Positions 41,869 through 50,175 of a DNA stretch of 64,000 bases are shown here, piece by piece (positions within the stretch are counted from its first letter, which is position 1; every line of letters starts with the position of its first letter). The notes under the pieces are model-generated. The model was not told the DNA's origin and searched no databases. It worked only from the letters and a program-made list of their open reading frames with translations. Both the position numbers and the translations under genes were made by a program. Source of the stretch: Propioniciclava soli (GTDB lineage: Bacteria > Actinomycetota > Actinomycetes > Propionibacteriales > Propionibacteriaceae); assembly GCF_014858005.1 (NCBI RefSeq), contig NZ_JACYOT010000001.1:248001-312000 (forward strand), written 5' to 3'.

Positions 41869-43536
41869 TCAGCCCCGCGCGGTGGGCGTGGGGGAGGGGG
41901 TCACCACCGCCGAGGCGGGGTTGTAGGCGCACTCGTCGGTCACGGTCTCGGGCGTGGGTGTGGCCTCCGGCGCGGCGGTGTCGGACGCCTCGGGTGCGGC
42001 CGTCTCGGTCGGCGCCGGGGCCGTGGTCGGAGCGGACGTCACCGTCGCCTCCGGTGCCGGCTCGGGCGCCGGCGGCGGCGCGAGGGCCTCTTGGACGCGG
42101 GCGCGCACGAGATCCCAGTCCGGCCGGGCGGTGGAGAAGCCGTCGACGGCGTTCTCGAAGCTGACGCTCTGCAGCGCCTGGCCCTGCACCTTGCGGGCCA
42201 GCACGAGCAGCGCCGGCAGCCGGCTGTTGGGCACGTCGGTCTGCACGATGTTGCGGCCCGCCTTGGAGAGCGCCTCGTAGTTGGTGAGCACGGTGGTGGG
42301 GTTGGCCTGCTGCACCACGGCCTGGATCACGCAGCGCTGCCGGGCCATGCGGGCGTAGTTGCCGGCCTCCGAGCCGTACCGGCCCCGGGCGAACCACAGG
42401 GCGTCGGTACCGTTGAGGTGTTGGGAGGGGCCGGGCGGGAGCCAGCGGTCCGGCGGACGGTTGGCGTCGTCGCTGCCGCCGACCGGAACCGGTTCGTTGA
42501 TGTTGACCGTGACACCGCCCAGGGCATTGACGAACTCGATGAAGCCGTCCATGTTCACCATGGCGTAGTAGTCGACGTCGAGGCCCAGCGCCGTCCCCAC
42601 CGACATCTTCAGGATCTCGGCCGCCGGGTCACGCACGCCGGTGGGCACCAGATCGGGGGCCATGGCCGGCACGTTGTTGTACAGGGCGTTGAGGGAGTAC
42701 TCGGGGTTGTAGGACGAGCCGTCGGTGAACCCGTTGGGCCACCGCTGTGCCAGCGCCGAGCCCTCCGGGAACGGCATGCGCTGGATCTGGCGGGGCAGGC
42801 TGAACAGCGTGGTGAGGCCGGTCTCGGTGTCGATGGAGGCGAGGATGACGGTGTCGGTGCGGATGCCGAGCGCCGCGTCCCGCGACTCCCCGGAGTCACC
42901 CCCCAGGAGCAGGATGTTGAGGCGGGGTTTGCTCGCCCACGGGTCGGTGGCGGTGCCGAAGGTGGGTTCGGGCGTCGCGCCCGGCTCGTCATCGGTGAAC
43001 ACCCCGCCGATCAGCTCGCGGGTGTCGTAGACCGAGCGGGCCGCCACAAAGCTGGGGGCCACGATGGCCAGCACCAGGGCCCCGACCACCACCGAGCCCA
43101 GCAGCCGTTGGACGCCCGTCGGCGCGGCCGGCCGCAACGCGAGGTGGGTGACGACGACGGAGGCAGCCCACACCAGCCCCAGCAGCGGGATCGCGACGCC
43201 GACCACGGTCAGCACATCAGGGTCGAGTGCGGAGGTGAGCAGCAGGTCGCGTCCGCCGAGCCACAGCAAGCCGACCACGGCGGCCAGCAGCGCCACCACG
43301 ACCAGCATCACGACCCCGACGGAGCGCCAGCGCGTGCGCAGCAGCCCGGCCCCGGGCAGCACCGCGCCGAGCAGGGTCCAGCCGAGGGCCGCGGGGAACG
43401 TCCAGCGGTCCCTCACCCTGCGGGCGCGGGTGGCGTGCGGCATCGGGGCGGGCTCGTCCGGCAGGGCGCGCTGAGGGGCGGGGTCGGCATCGGACGCCTG
43501 CGTCGCGTCGTCCTCGCTGCTCGCCTCGGTGGCCAT
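41869..43536 (-). CDS. LytR-CpsA-Psr (LCP) family wall-polymer ligase
   Basis: 555 aa. N-terminal cytoplasmic stretch (about 1-45), four membrane helices (about 48-165, more than the usual one) and a large LCP domain outside (about 205-450), with N-I-L-L-L-G-G-D, G-I-R-T-D-T (the Arg/Asp that bind the polyprenyl pyrophosphate) and W-F-A-R-G-R-Y. A Pro/Ala/Thr/Glu-rich tail of about 90 residues ends the protein. LCP enzymes attach wall glycans to peptidoglycan. In this window it is a possible partner of the surface-glycan genes at 22-27 kb (inference). Confidence 0.87.
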   Translation of the reverse strand: MATEASSEDDATQASDADPAPQRALPDEPAPMPHATRARRVRDRWTFPAALGWTLLGAVLPGAGLLRTRWRSVGVVMLVVVALLAAVVGLLWLGGRDLLLTSALDPDVLTVVGVAIPLLGLVWAASVVVTHLALRPAAPTGVQRLLGSVVVGALVLAIVAPSFVAARSVYDTRELIGGVFTDDEPGATPEPTFGTATDPWASKPRLNILLLGGDSGESRDAALGIRTDTVILASIDTETGLTTLFSLPRQIQRMPFPEGSALAQRWPNGFTDGSSYNPEYSLNALYNNVPAMAPDLVPTGVRDPAAEILKMSVGTALGLDVDYYAMVNMDGFIEFVNALGGVTVNINEPVPVGGSDDANRPPDRWLPPGPSQHLNGTDALWFARGRYGSEAGNYARMARQRCVIQAVVQQANPTTVLTNYEALSKAGRNIVQTDVPNSRLPALLVLARKVQGQALQSVSFENAVDGFSTARPDWDLVRARVQEALAPPPAPEPAPEATVTSAPTTAPAPTETAAPEASDTAAPEATPTPETVTDECAYNPASAVVTPSPTPTARG

Positions 43537-43640
43537 GCCGCTCCGTTCGGGATCGGTGAATGATCGTGAGCATACTCGGGGACGCCTCGGCAGGTTTTGC
43601 CTGCCTGCTCCCTGCCCGGGTAGCCTGTGCCCTTGGCCGA

Positions 43641-43730
43641 GGAGGTGTCGCCTAGTCCGGTCTATGGCGCCCGCCTGCTAAGCGGGTTTGGGGGTTAACC
43701 CCATCGCGGGTTCAAATCCCGCCACCTCCG
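43641..43730 (+). tRNA. tRNA-Ser (anticodon GCT)
   Basis: 90-nt type II tRNA. Acceptor GGAGGTG pairs with CACCTCC (43723-43729), discriminator G. Anticodon loop CTGCTAA gives GCT (reads AGC/AGT). Long variable arm GGGGGTTAACCCC. T-arm GCGGG-TTCAAAT-CCCGC. No encoded CCA. Confidence 0.95.
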
Positions 43731-43825
43731 CCGCGCGTCCCGCCCGCTGCCCGTCAGCCGGCGGGGCGTCCTGTTTCTGGGGGCACCGCAGCCCCTCAAG
43801 AAGAGTTGTCCACAGATCTGGCCGG

Positions 43826-43841
43826 TGGGGAGTCCTCCCCA
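43826..43841. promoter_or_regulatory. Hairpin upstream of the WXG100 gene
   Basis: TGGGGA-GTCC-TCCCCA is a perfect 6-bp stem within the 223-nt gap between tRNA-Ser and the WXG100 gene. GTTGTCCACAG lies just before it. A TAGGTT (43866-43871) further on could be the -10 for the WXG100 gene. Role uncertain: terminator remnant of the tRNA or operator. Confidence 0.35.
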
Positions 43842-43953
43842 TGGCGCCCCCGTCGACCCGCCCCTAGGTTGAAGTCATCGAAGCGACACCGGGTCGCGAT
43901 CGAGACACAGAACCAGAGGCTCCGGTGGGGGCCGACAGACGAAGGGAGACACC

Positions 43954-44220
43954 ATGTCGGGCATGGTCGGAATGGACATTGCTGGCGTTCGTGCGCTGTC
44001 GAAGCTGATGCTCAGCAAGGCGGACGAGATCGACAACGCCGCCAAGGCGATCACCAAGCAGCTCAACTCTGTGAAGTGGGTCGGCAACGACGCGCAGCGG
44101 TTCCGCAACGACTGGAACGGGCGGCTGACGAGCAACGTCCGCACGGTCACCGATGCGCTGCGCACGGCGGGCAAGCAGGCCTCCCGCGACGCCGACGAGC
44201 AGGAGAAGGCCTCCTCGTAA
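43954..44220 (+). CDS. WXG100-like (ESAT-6 family) small protein
   Basis: 88 aa, two helices with a W-V-G turn (K-W-V-G-N-D-A) near the middle and an A-x-x-F/R-F-R-x-x-W pattern after it: the helix-turn-helix hairpin of the WXG100 family. Substrates of type VII secretion are of this kind; no EccC, EccB or partner WXG gene is within this window. A strong ribosome binding site (GAAGGGAG) precedes ATG 43954, and two hairpins follow, so it is an independent short transcript. Confidence 0.78.
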   Translation: MSGMVGMDIAGVRALSKLMLSKADEIDNAAKAITKQLNSVKWVGNDAQRFRNDWNGRLTSNVRTVTDALRTAGKQASRDADEQEKASS

Positions 44221-44225
44221 CAGAC

Positions 44226-44294
44226 CTCGGCCGCGCCCCAATCCGCGGCCGAGCAGGGGGGGAGGAGTGGGGCGGACCGTCGGGTCCGCCCCAC
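44226..44294. terminator. Two strong hairpins between convergent genes
   Basis: First stem: CTCGGCCGCG (44226-44235) with CGCGGCCGAG (44244-44253), 10 bp, loop 8. Second stem: GTGGGGCGGACC (44267-44278) with GGTCCGCCCCAC (44283-44294), 12 bp, loop GTCG. The first directly follows the WXG100 stop, the second the opposite gene's stop (44309), so together they insulate both. Confidence 0.85.
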
Positions 44295-44308
44295 TTCTGC
44301 GTCGCGGC

Positions 44309-45505
44309 TCAGGCCGCCGGATCGGCGTGGGCGTCGGGGACGCGCGGGTAACGAGTGAGCGCGACGAGCCGGGCGGCGCATGCTTCGCGGACCGTGTCCT
44401 CCGCCGTGTCCACCATGCTGTCGCGCAGGGCCGCGTCGGTCCGGGACACCACCGCGTAGTAGAAGCCGGCGAACACGCCCAAGAAGCCGGCAACGCGCAG
44501 GTGCTCCCACGTGAGGTCGTAGCGGTGGCGGCTGGTCTCGAACGAGAAGAGCACGGCCGGGTCGGCGCCGATCCAGGCGCGCACCGTCTCGGCGTTGATC
44601 GCCAGCCAGCCCAGCAGCATGAAGAACGCGAACACCGCCGCGCTGATCACCGTCACCACGGTCACGCGCGAGGACGTCACCACGAGCCGCAGGTCGTGCT
44701 CGTGGCGGTCCCCCAGCGGCGTCCGCACGGGGGCGACGATCTCACCCGCCCGCGGTGCCAGGGGGGTGGCCGCCAGGAGCCGGTCGATCTCGTCGGCGTC
44801 GTCGAAGGTGGCGAGCGCGGTCAGGTCGAGGTGCTGGCGGCTGTGGATGAACATCCACGACAGCACGCCGAACAGCAGCAGCACCCCGAGGTAGGCCCAG
44901 CTCGCGAGGCGTCCGACCGACTGCCAGATCTCCCCGGTGAAGTAGAACAGGCCGACCACGCCGAGCAGGAGCGGCAGCGTCCGGCCCAGGGCCACCCCGG
45001 CCGAGAGGAAGGCCAGGGCCACCTGTCGCCCGAGCCACGGGAACACCGCAAGGATGCCGCTGCGCACGATCAGGGGCGCGACGGCCAGCACCACGAGCTG
45101 CACCACCACCTGCGCCGAGGCCAACAACGTCACCAACCAGGCAGCAGACAGGGGAATCCCGGCGTCGGCGTCCCCGCCACGCGGGGTGAGCGCGTAGGCG
45201 AGGGCGGGCAGCAGCACGAACACCACCCGCTCCGGCACACCGACCACCCGTGGCGGAGCGAGCGGACGCCGACGCCGCGCCAGGTTCAGGCCGACCCAGG
45301 CGCCCAGCAGCAGCGCGACTCCCACCCCCAGAGCGATCCAGGGGTGGGGTGCTTCCAGCGGCATGAGCACGAGCAGCGTGACGGCGAGCAACACGGTGAG
45401 CACGCGGGCCAGCGTGGCGGGGCTGCGGTGCATCGCCGTGCCGTCGAGCAGCGCGGTGAAGCCGCGGCGGCGGAACCACCGCTCGACCTCTCTCGCCTCG
45501 TCCAC
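44309..45505 (-). CDS. Multispanning membrane protein, unknown
   Basis: About 398 aa. Several membrane helices in the first half (about 25-240), then a soluble segment (about 240-300, A-T-F-D-D-A-D-E-I-D) and two more helices near 305 and 350. Starts with an E-V-E-R-W-F-R-R-R-G segment. I do not recognise a family. Start uncertain: GTG 45505 or an upstream in-frame GTG 45523. It is 58 nt after the pckG stop on the same strand, so read-through from pckG is possible. Confidence 0.6.
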   Translation of the reverse strand: MDEAREVERWFRRRGFTALLDGTAMHRSPATLARVLTVLLAVTLLVLMPLEAPHPWIALGVGVALLLGAWVGLNLARRRRPLAPPRVVGVPERVVFVLLPALAYALTPRGGDADAGIPLSAAWLVTLLASAQVVVQLVVLAVAPLIVRSGILAVFPWLGRQVALAFLSAGVALGRTLPLLLGVVGLFYFTGEIWQSVGRLASWAYLGVLLLFGVLSWMFIHSRQHLDLTALATFDDADEIDRLLAATPLAPRAGEIVAPVRTPLGDRHEHDLRLVVTSSRVTVVTVISAAVFAFFMLLGWLAINAETVRAWIGADPAVLFSFETSRHRYDLTWEHLRVAGFLGVFAGFYYAVVSRTDAALRDSMVDTAEDTVREACAARLVALTRYPRVPDAHADPAA

Positions 45506-45562
45506 GCCCCCATGGAAGCACACCCGCGGCCGGGCGGACGCCCCGCGCCGCCGGTGTGGCCG

Positions 45563-47431
45563 TCAGTGAGCGGACGCCTCGGGGAAGGTCGGCGGCTCCT
45601 CGCCGAGCTCCTCCGCGATGCGGACGCGGATGTGATGCAGCTCGTCCATCAACGCCTGGGGCAGCTTCTCCCCGAACTGCTCGAAGTAGGCCTCGGTGAG
45701 GTCGCACTCCTCGCTCCACGCGGCGTGGTCGACGTCGAACAGTGCGGTCAGGCGCTCCTCGGGCAGGTCCAGGCCCTCGGTGTTGAGGTCTTCGGGGCGG
45801 GGGAGGCGGCCGTTGAAGCGGTCGACGGCCTCGACCTCGCCGTTGACGCGGCGCAGGGCCCACTCGATCGCGCGGGCGTTGTCGCCGAAGCCCGGCCACA
45901 GGAACGACCCGTCGGCGTCCTTGCGGAACCAGTTGACCTGGAACACCTTGGGTGCCCCCTCGCCCAGGCTGTTGCCCAGATCGAGCCAGTGCGCCCAGTA
46001 GTCGGCCATGTTGTAGCCGCAGAAGGGCAACATCGCGAACGGGTCGCGGCGCAGGGCCCCCACCGAGCCCTCCGCCGCAGCGGTCTGCTCCGAGCTCACC
46101 GTGGCGCCCACGAAGACGCCGTGCTCCCAGCCGTAGGTCTCTGTGACGAGCGGAATGTTGGTGGCGCGGCGTCCGCCGAAGAGGATGACGTCGATCGGCA
46201 CGCCGGCCGGGTCGTCCCAGTTGTCGCTGATGGACGCCGCCTGGTCGGCGCGCACGGTGAAGCGGCTGTTCGGGTGGGCGGCGAGTCGCTCGTCCTCGGG
46301 CGTCCAGTCGTTGCCCAGCCAGTCGACGAGGTGGGCGGGGGGCTCGTCCGTCATGCCCTCCCACCAGATGTCGCCGTCGTCGGTCAGGGCCACGTTGGTG
46401 AAGATCGTGTCGTGGTCGAGGGCCTCCAGGGCCGTCGGGTTCGTCTTCAGCGAGGTGCCCGGTGCGACGCCGAAGAAGCCCGCTTCGGGGTTGATGGCGT
46501 AGAGCCGGCCGTCGGGGCCCGGGCGCATCCAGGCGATGTCGTCGCCGACGGTCTCGACCGTCCAGCCCGGGATCGTCGGGCGCAGCATCGCCAGGTTGGT
46601 CTTGCCGCACGCCGACGGGAAGGCCGCGGTGAGGTGGTAGACGCGACCGTCCGGCCCGGTGATCTTGAGGATCAGCATGTGCTCGGCCAGCCAGCCCTCG
46701 TCGCGGGCCAGCACGTTTGCGATGCGCAGCGCGTAGCACTTCTTGCCGAGCAGGGCGTTGCCGCCGTAACCGGAGCCGAACGACCAGATCTCGCGGGTCT
46801 CGGGGAAGTGCGTGATGTACTTCTCGGCGTTGCACGGCCAGGCCACGTCCGGGCGGGCCGCGCCGTCGGCGTCCACCAGCGGGTACCCCACCGAGTGGAT
46901 CGCCGGCACCCAGTCGCCGCCCTCGGCGATGGCGGCGAGCGCCTCGGTGCCCATCCGCGTCATGATGCGCATGTTGACCACGACGTACGGGCTGTCGGAG
47001 AGCTCCACGCCCAGGCGGCTGATGGTGCCGCCCAGGGGGCCCATCGAGAACGGGATGACATACATCGTCCGGCCCCGCATGCAGCCGGCGAACAGCCCGC
47101 GCAGCGTCTGCTTCATCGCGGCCGGCTCGGCCCAGTTGTTGGTCGGGCCGGCGTCGCTCTCGCGTTCGGAGCAGATGAACGTGCGCGACTCGACGCGCGC
47201 GACGTCGGAGGGGTCGGAGCGGAAGAGATAGGAGTCCGGACGCAGCTCGGGGTTGAGCCGAATCGCCATGCCACTGGCGACCATCGCGTCGTAGAGCCGG
47301 TCGCGCTCCTCGAGCGAGCCATCACACCAGACGATCTCGTCGGGTTGGGTCAGCTCCGCGATCTCCTCGACCCAGGCGACCAGGTCGGCGGGCGCGATCG
47401 CAGGGGGGGCGGTGGTGGTCTCCACGGACAC
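45563..47431 (-). CDS. pckG: GTP-dependent phosphoenolpyruvate carboxykinase
   Basis: Converts oxaloacetate and GTP to PEP, CO2 and GDP in gluconeogenesis/anaplerosis; 622 aa. The kinase-1a loop F-P-S-A-C-G-K-T-N with the reactive Cys is at about residue 270-279, with D-D-I-A-W (kinase-2) and F-G-G-R-R-A (PEP/GTP site) after it. GTG 47431 has GAAGGAG 6 nt upstream. It also produces PEP, the donor substrate for the pyruvyl transferase at 22.7 kb, but that link is metabolic and general. Confidence 0.95.
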   Translation of the reverse strand: MSVETTTAPPAIAPADLVAWVEEIAELTQPDEIVWCDGSLEERDRLYDAMVASGMAIRLNPELRPDSYLFRSDPSDVARVESRTFICSERESDAGPTNNWAEPAAMKQTLRGLFAGCMRGRTMYVIPFSMGPLGGTISRLGVELSDSPYVVVNMRIMTRMGTEALAAIAEGGDWVPAIHSVGYPLVDADGAARPDVAWPCNAEKYITHFPETREIWSFGSGYGGNALLGKKCYALRIANVLARDEGWLAEHMLILKITGPDGRVYHLTAAFPSACGKTNLAMLRPTIPGWTVETVGDDIAWMRPGPDGRLYAINPEAGFFGVAPGTSLKTNPTALEALDHDTIFTNVALTDDGDIWWEGMTDEPPAHLVDWLGNDWTPEDERLAAHPNSRFTVRADQAASISDNWDDPAGVPIDVILFGGRRATNIPLVTETYGWEHGVFVGATVSSEQTAAAEGSVGALRRDPFAMLPFCGYNMADYWAHWLDLGNSLGEGAPKVFQVNWFRKDADGSFLWPGFGDNARAIEWALRRVNGEVEAVDRFNGRLPRPEDLNTEGLDLPEERLTALFDVDHAAWSEECDLTEAYFEQFGEKLPQALMDELHHIRVRIAEELGEEPPTFPEASAH

Positions 47432-47576
47432 GGGGTGCTCCTTCGCTCCACTGCGCCGGCACCGTCGCCGGCTCAGGACCCCATCATGCCCGGTCCGGTA
47501 CGGCGCACCGCAAACGCTTCGAGCGAGTCGATCACCCCCTGGACGCGTTCATCTCACGATGTGTGCCGGGGTCGCC

Positions 47577-48782
47577 TCAACGGCCGTGGCGGTGGCCGGC
47601 GCGCGCGGCCAGCAGGGCCTCCGCGGTGCGGCGTCCGCTCGCCAGCGCCCCGTTGATCGAGGCCCCCGCGAGGTGGTCGCCGGCGAGGTGGACGCCGGGC
47701 GCCACCTCCGCGGTGCTGGGCTGCCACCCGGCGCGCAGGTCGGGCAGGGCATGCGGCAGGACGTCGCGGCGCAGCAGGGGCCAGGCGGCGGCGTCCGTGC
47801 CGTAGAGGAGGCCCACGTGCGCGCGGACGTCCGCCTCGCTGGGGGCGACGTCGTCCAGCACCGTCGAGGCCTGCACGAGGTGGCGCCCGGCGGGGGCGTA
47901 CCCGGGGGCAGCGTTGGTCATCACGCAGGTGTTGACGACGGGGCCGCGACCCCGGATGCCGTCCACGACGATGAACGGGTGGTCGACGGGCGCGGCGTCC
48001 GGGGCGAACCACCACGTGGTGAGGCCACGCATGGGGCGCACGGGCGCGCCGGTGAGTTCGCCGGCGGTGGTGGGGTCGGTCGCCACGATGACGGCGGACG
48101 CCTCCAGCCGCTCGCCGTCCACCAGCACGGCCGGGCGCTCCCCGGGCTCGACCGCGGTGACGCGGCGGCCGATCTCGACTGCGACGTCCTCGGCCAGCAA
48201 CTCCGCCAGGTGCCCCATGCCCGCCCGCGGCACACCGGGCGTCCCACGTAGGAAGAAGCCGACCAGGGTGCGCGCGAACGCCGCGGAGGTGACGCCGGCG
48301 GTGTCGGCGAGCACGCCGGACAGGAACCCGTCGAGCACCGTGCGGAGCTGGCCGGTGACTCCCGCGGCGTCCAGGGAGCCGCGCAGGTCGCGGTCGCGGC
48401 CGCGGGAGGCGAACCAGCGGGCGAGCGCCACGGCGTCGCGGGGTGTCACGATGCCCGAGCCGAGGGTCTCACCGACGCGGGAGCGGTGACGGAGGGGGTC
48501 CGCGAGGACGGTCTGACCCGCGTCGGTCGCGACCGCCACGCCGCGGCCGAAGCGCTGCAGCGCCAGGGCGTCCACGTCGATCGCGGAGCGCAGCTCGGGG
48601 TAGGCGGGGTTCACCAGGGCAAAACCGCGATCGAGCAGGAAGCCGTCGACCGAGTCGGTTGCGATGCGACCACCGGCGCGGCACGACCCCTCCAGCACGC
48701 GGACCTCGAGATCGGCCGCACGGAGCACGCTCGCCGCGCGCAGACCGGCGAGGCCGGCGCCGACGATGAGGACATCGGTCAT
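47577..48782 (-). CDS. FAD-dependent amine-oxidase/phytoene-desaturase-like protein
   Basis: 401 aa. N-terminal FAD motif V-G8-A-G10-L-A-G13 and E-G-S-C-R-A-G-G-R for ribose/diphosphate binding, and a C-terminal H-L-A-G-D-H-L-A-G-A-S-I-N-G-A-L-A-S-G motif. This layout is common to desaturase-like NAD(P)/FAD oxidoreductases. Substrate unknown. ATG 48782 overlaps the stop of the upstream methyltransferase gene (ATGA), so the two act as a pair, perhaps on one isoprenoid or quinone-like substrate (inference). Confidence 0.82.
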   Translation of the reverse strand: MTDVLIVGAGLAGLRAASVLRAADLEVRVLEGSCRAGGRIATDSVDGFLLDRGFALVNPAYPELRSAIDVDALALQRFGRGVAVATDAGQTVLADPLRHRSRVGETLGSGIVTPRDAVALARWFASRGRDRDLRGSLDAAGVTGQLRTVLDGFLSGVLADTAGVTSAAFARTLVGFFLRGTPGVPRAGMGHLAELLAEDVAVEIGRRVTAVEPGERPAVLVDGERLEASAVIVATDPTTAGELTGAPVRPMRGLTTWWFAPDAAPVDHPFIVVDGIRGRGPVVNTCVMTNAAPGYAPAGRHLVQASTVLDDVAPSEADVRAHVGLLYGTDAAAWPLLRRDVLPHALPDLRAGWQPSTAEVAPGVHLAGDHLAGASINGALASGRRTAEALLAARAGHRHGR

Positions 48783-49507
48783 GGGAGGCTCCCTTCGACG
48801 GGCTGCGCCGGGCGTCGCGCCCGGAACAGGTGGAGGATCTGGTGTTGCCAGCCGGGGACGGTGGAGCGGGCGACGTCGTCGAAGCCGGCGGCGACGAGGC
48901 GGTCGGCGAAGGCGGCGGGGGCATCGAAGTCGATCACGCTGCGGTGCAGGTGGGAGTAGAGGGCGCGGTTGCCGCCGGTGACGGTGGCGAGGGGACGGAC
49001 GACCCCGAGGGCGACCGTCGTCCACACCGCGCGGGGCGCGGGCGAGCCGTCGAGGGCGTAGTCCTGCGCCACGAGGGCGCCGCCGGGGGCGAGGTGGTCG
49101 TGAGTGTCGCGGAGCGCGGCGTCGCGCGCGTCGGCGGGCACGTTGCGGAACAGGTAGCAGGCCAGGACGCCGTCGACCGGCCCGTCGAGCACATCGCCCG
49201 ACGCGCCCGCGCGGCCCTGCTGGAAGGTGACGCTCGCGGGCCACTGTTTGGCGCGCGCCTCGGCGAGCATGCCGGGGGAGGCGTCCACACCGATGATGCG
49301 GACACCCGCGCCGAAGGCGTCCAGCAGCGCGCGCGTCGAGGCGCCCGAGCCGCACCCCAGATCGACGATGGTGCGCGCGTGCGGCACGGCCTCGGCCAGC
49401 GCCGTCGCGGCCCGGCGCAGATGGGCGTGGTACCCGGGGTTGAGTGAGGTCAGCAGGTCATACCGGCGTGCGCCGGCGTCGAAGGCACGGGTGACGTGCT
49501 CGCTCAT
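48779..49507 (-). CDS. UbiE/MenG-like SAM methyltransferase
   Basis: 242 aa. Starts with F-D-x-x-A-x-R-Y-D-L-L-T-S-L-N-P-G-Y, the UbiE/MenG-type N-terminus. SAM motif I is D-L-G-C-G-S-G-A-S (49-57); R-N-V-P follows at the place of MenG's R-N-V, then L-A-P-G-G. Not the canonical MenG in motif II, so the acceptor could be another quinone or terpenoid. First gene of the pair with the FAD enzyme. Confidence 0.8.
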   Translation of the reverse strand: MSEHVTRAFDAGARRYDLLTSLNPGYHAHLRRAATALAEAVPHARTIVDLGCGSGASTRALLDAFGAGVRIIGVDASPGMLAEARAKQWPASVTFQQGRAGASGDVLDGPVDGVLACYLFRNVPADARDAALRDTHDHLAPGGALVAQDYALDGSPAPRAVWTTVALGVVRPLATVTGGNRALYSHLHRSVIDFDAPAAFADRLVAAGFDDVARSTVPGWQHQILHLFRARRPAQPVEGSLP

Positions 49508-49704
49508 CGTTCTCCCGAGGGGTTGGGGGACGCCGCGGTGGCCGGGTGTCCAACCTAGCCGGACGCCGCGTCCGGCGCAGCCTGGTGGGTCGGAGAGGGC
49601 CGTTCAGGCTGGGCCGCGAGCGATGTGCGGTTCGGACGCCCCTGAGTCGCGTTTTGGACGCGGTGCGGCCGGGAGGGTAGAGTGGTTCTCCGGTTCACGA
49701 CCGA

Positions 49705-49777
49705 GCGCTCGTAGCTTAACGGATAGAGCAGCTGACTACGGATCAGCAGGTTGGGGGTTCGAATCCCTCCGAGCGCG
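49705..49777 (+). tRNA. tRNA-Arg (anticodon ACG)
   Basis: 73-nt tRNA. Acceptor GCGCTCG (49705-49711) pairs with CGAGCGC (49770-49776), discriminator G. Anticodon loop CTACGGA gives ACG (reads CGT, and CGC after A-to-I editing). T-arm GGGGG-TTCGAAT-CCCTC, no encoded CCA. Its last 40 nt recur at 56160-56198, so it looks like an integration site. Confidence 0.95.
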
Positions 49778-49791
49778 CCGCTGATGGATCA

Positions 49792-49821
49792 AGGGCCCCG
49801 CACCAAGTGGTGCGGGGCTCT
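49792..49821 (+). terminator. Terminator after tRNA-Arg
   Basis: AGGGCCCCGCACC (49792-49804), loop AAGT, GGTGCGGGGCTCT (49809-49821): 13 bp with one mismatch, then TGTTCTT. It ends the tRNA transcript. Confidence 0.8.
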
Positions 49822-49923
49822 TGTTCTTCTGCGTCGCGGTCCACCAGGGGTCGAGGGCCTCCGGCTCAGGGGCCCAGTGGCCGTCGGGCCACCCGGACTC
49901 GGCTCGAACCCGCGGGCGGCCCC

Positions 49924-50073
49924 CACGTGGCGCACGGCGGCATCACGTGGCGCACCTCAACCTCACCTGGCGCAGCGGAGCTCACGTGGAGGGCCTTGTA
50001 CGGGCCGCCGGGTGGGCTCCACCGCGCCAGGTCGCGTTTGGGTGCGCCACGTCCTGGTTCACTGCGCCAGGTG
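49924..50073. repeat. Symmetric 9-mer array, locus B
   Basis: Left boxes: CACGTGGCG at 49924 and 49944, CACCTGGCG at 49964, CACGTGGAG at 49983. Centre GGCCTTGTACGGGC (49992-50005). Right boxes: CGCCGGGTG at 50006, CGCCAGGTC at 50025, CGCCACGTC at 50045, CGCCAGGTG at 50065. Spacing 20, 20, 19, 23, 19, 20, 20, identical to locus A; symmetric about 49998.5. Paired boxes agree at 8, 8, 8 and 6 of 9 positions, while the outer spacers hardly pair. It lies between the tRNA-Arg terminator and the convergent GntP stop; no gene is present in 49822-50175. Confidence 0.92.
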
Positions 50074-50175
50074 ATGCCCTGTTGGGCCCCGAGCACGAAT
50101 CGCCCGCCCGGCTGGCCCATGACGCCGTACGTCTGGGCGCACGGTCCGGGTCGGGGCGGCGTCCGTGACCGGTGC

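Noticed and set aside
43954-44220. Type VII secretion locus
   Set aside because: Only one WXG100-like gene; no EccB, EccC, EccD or mycosin gene is in the flanking sequence.
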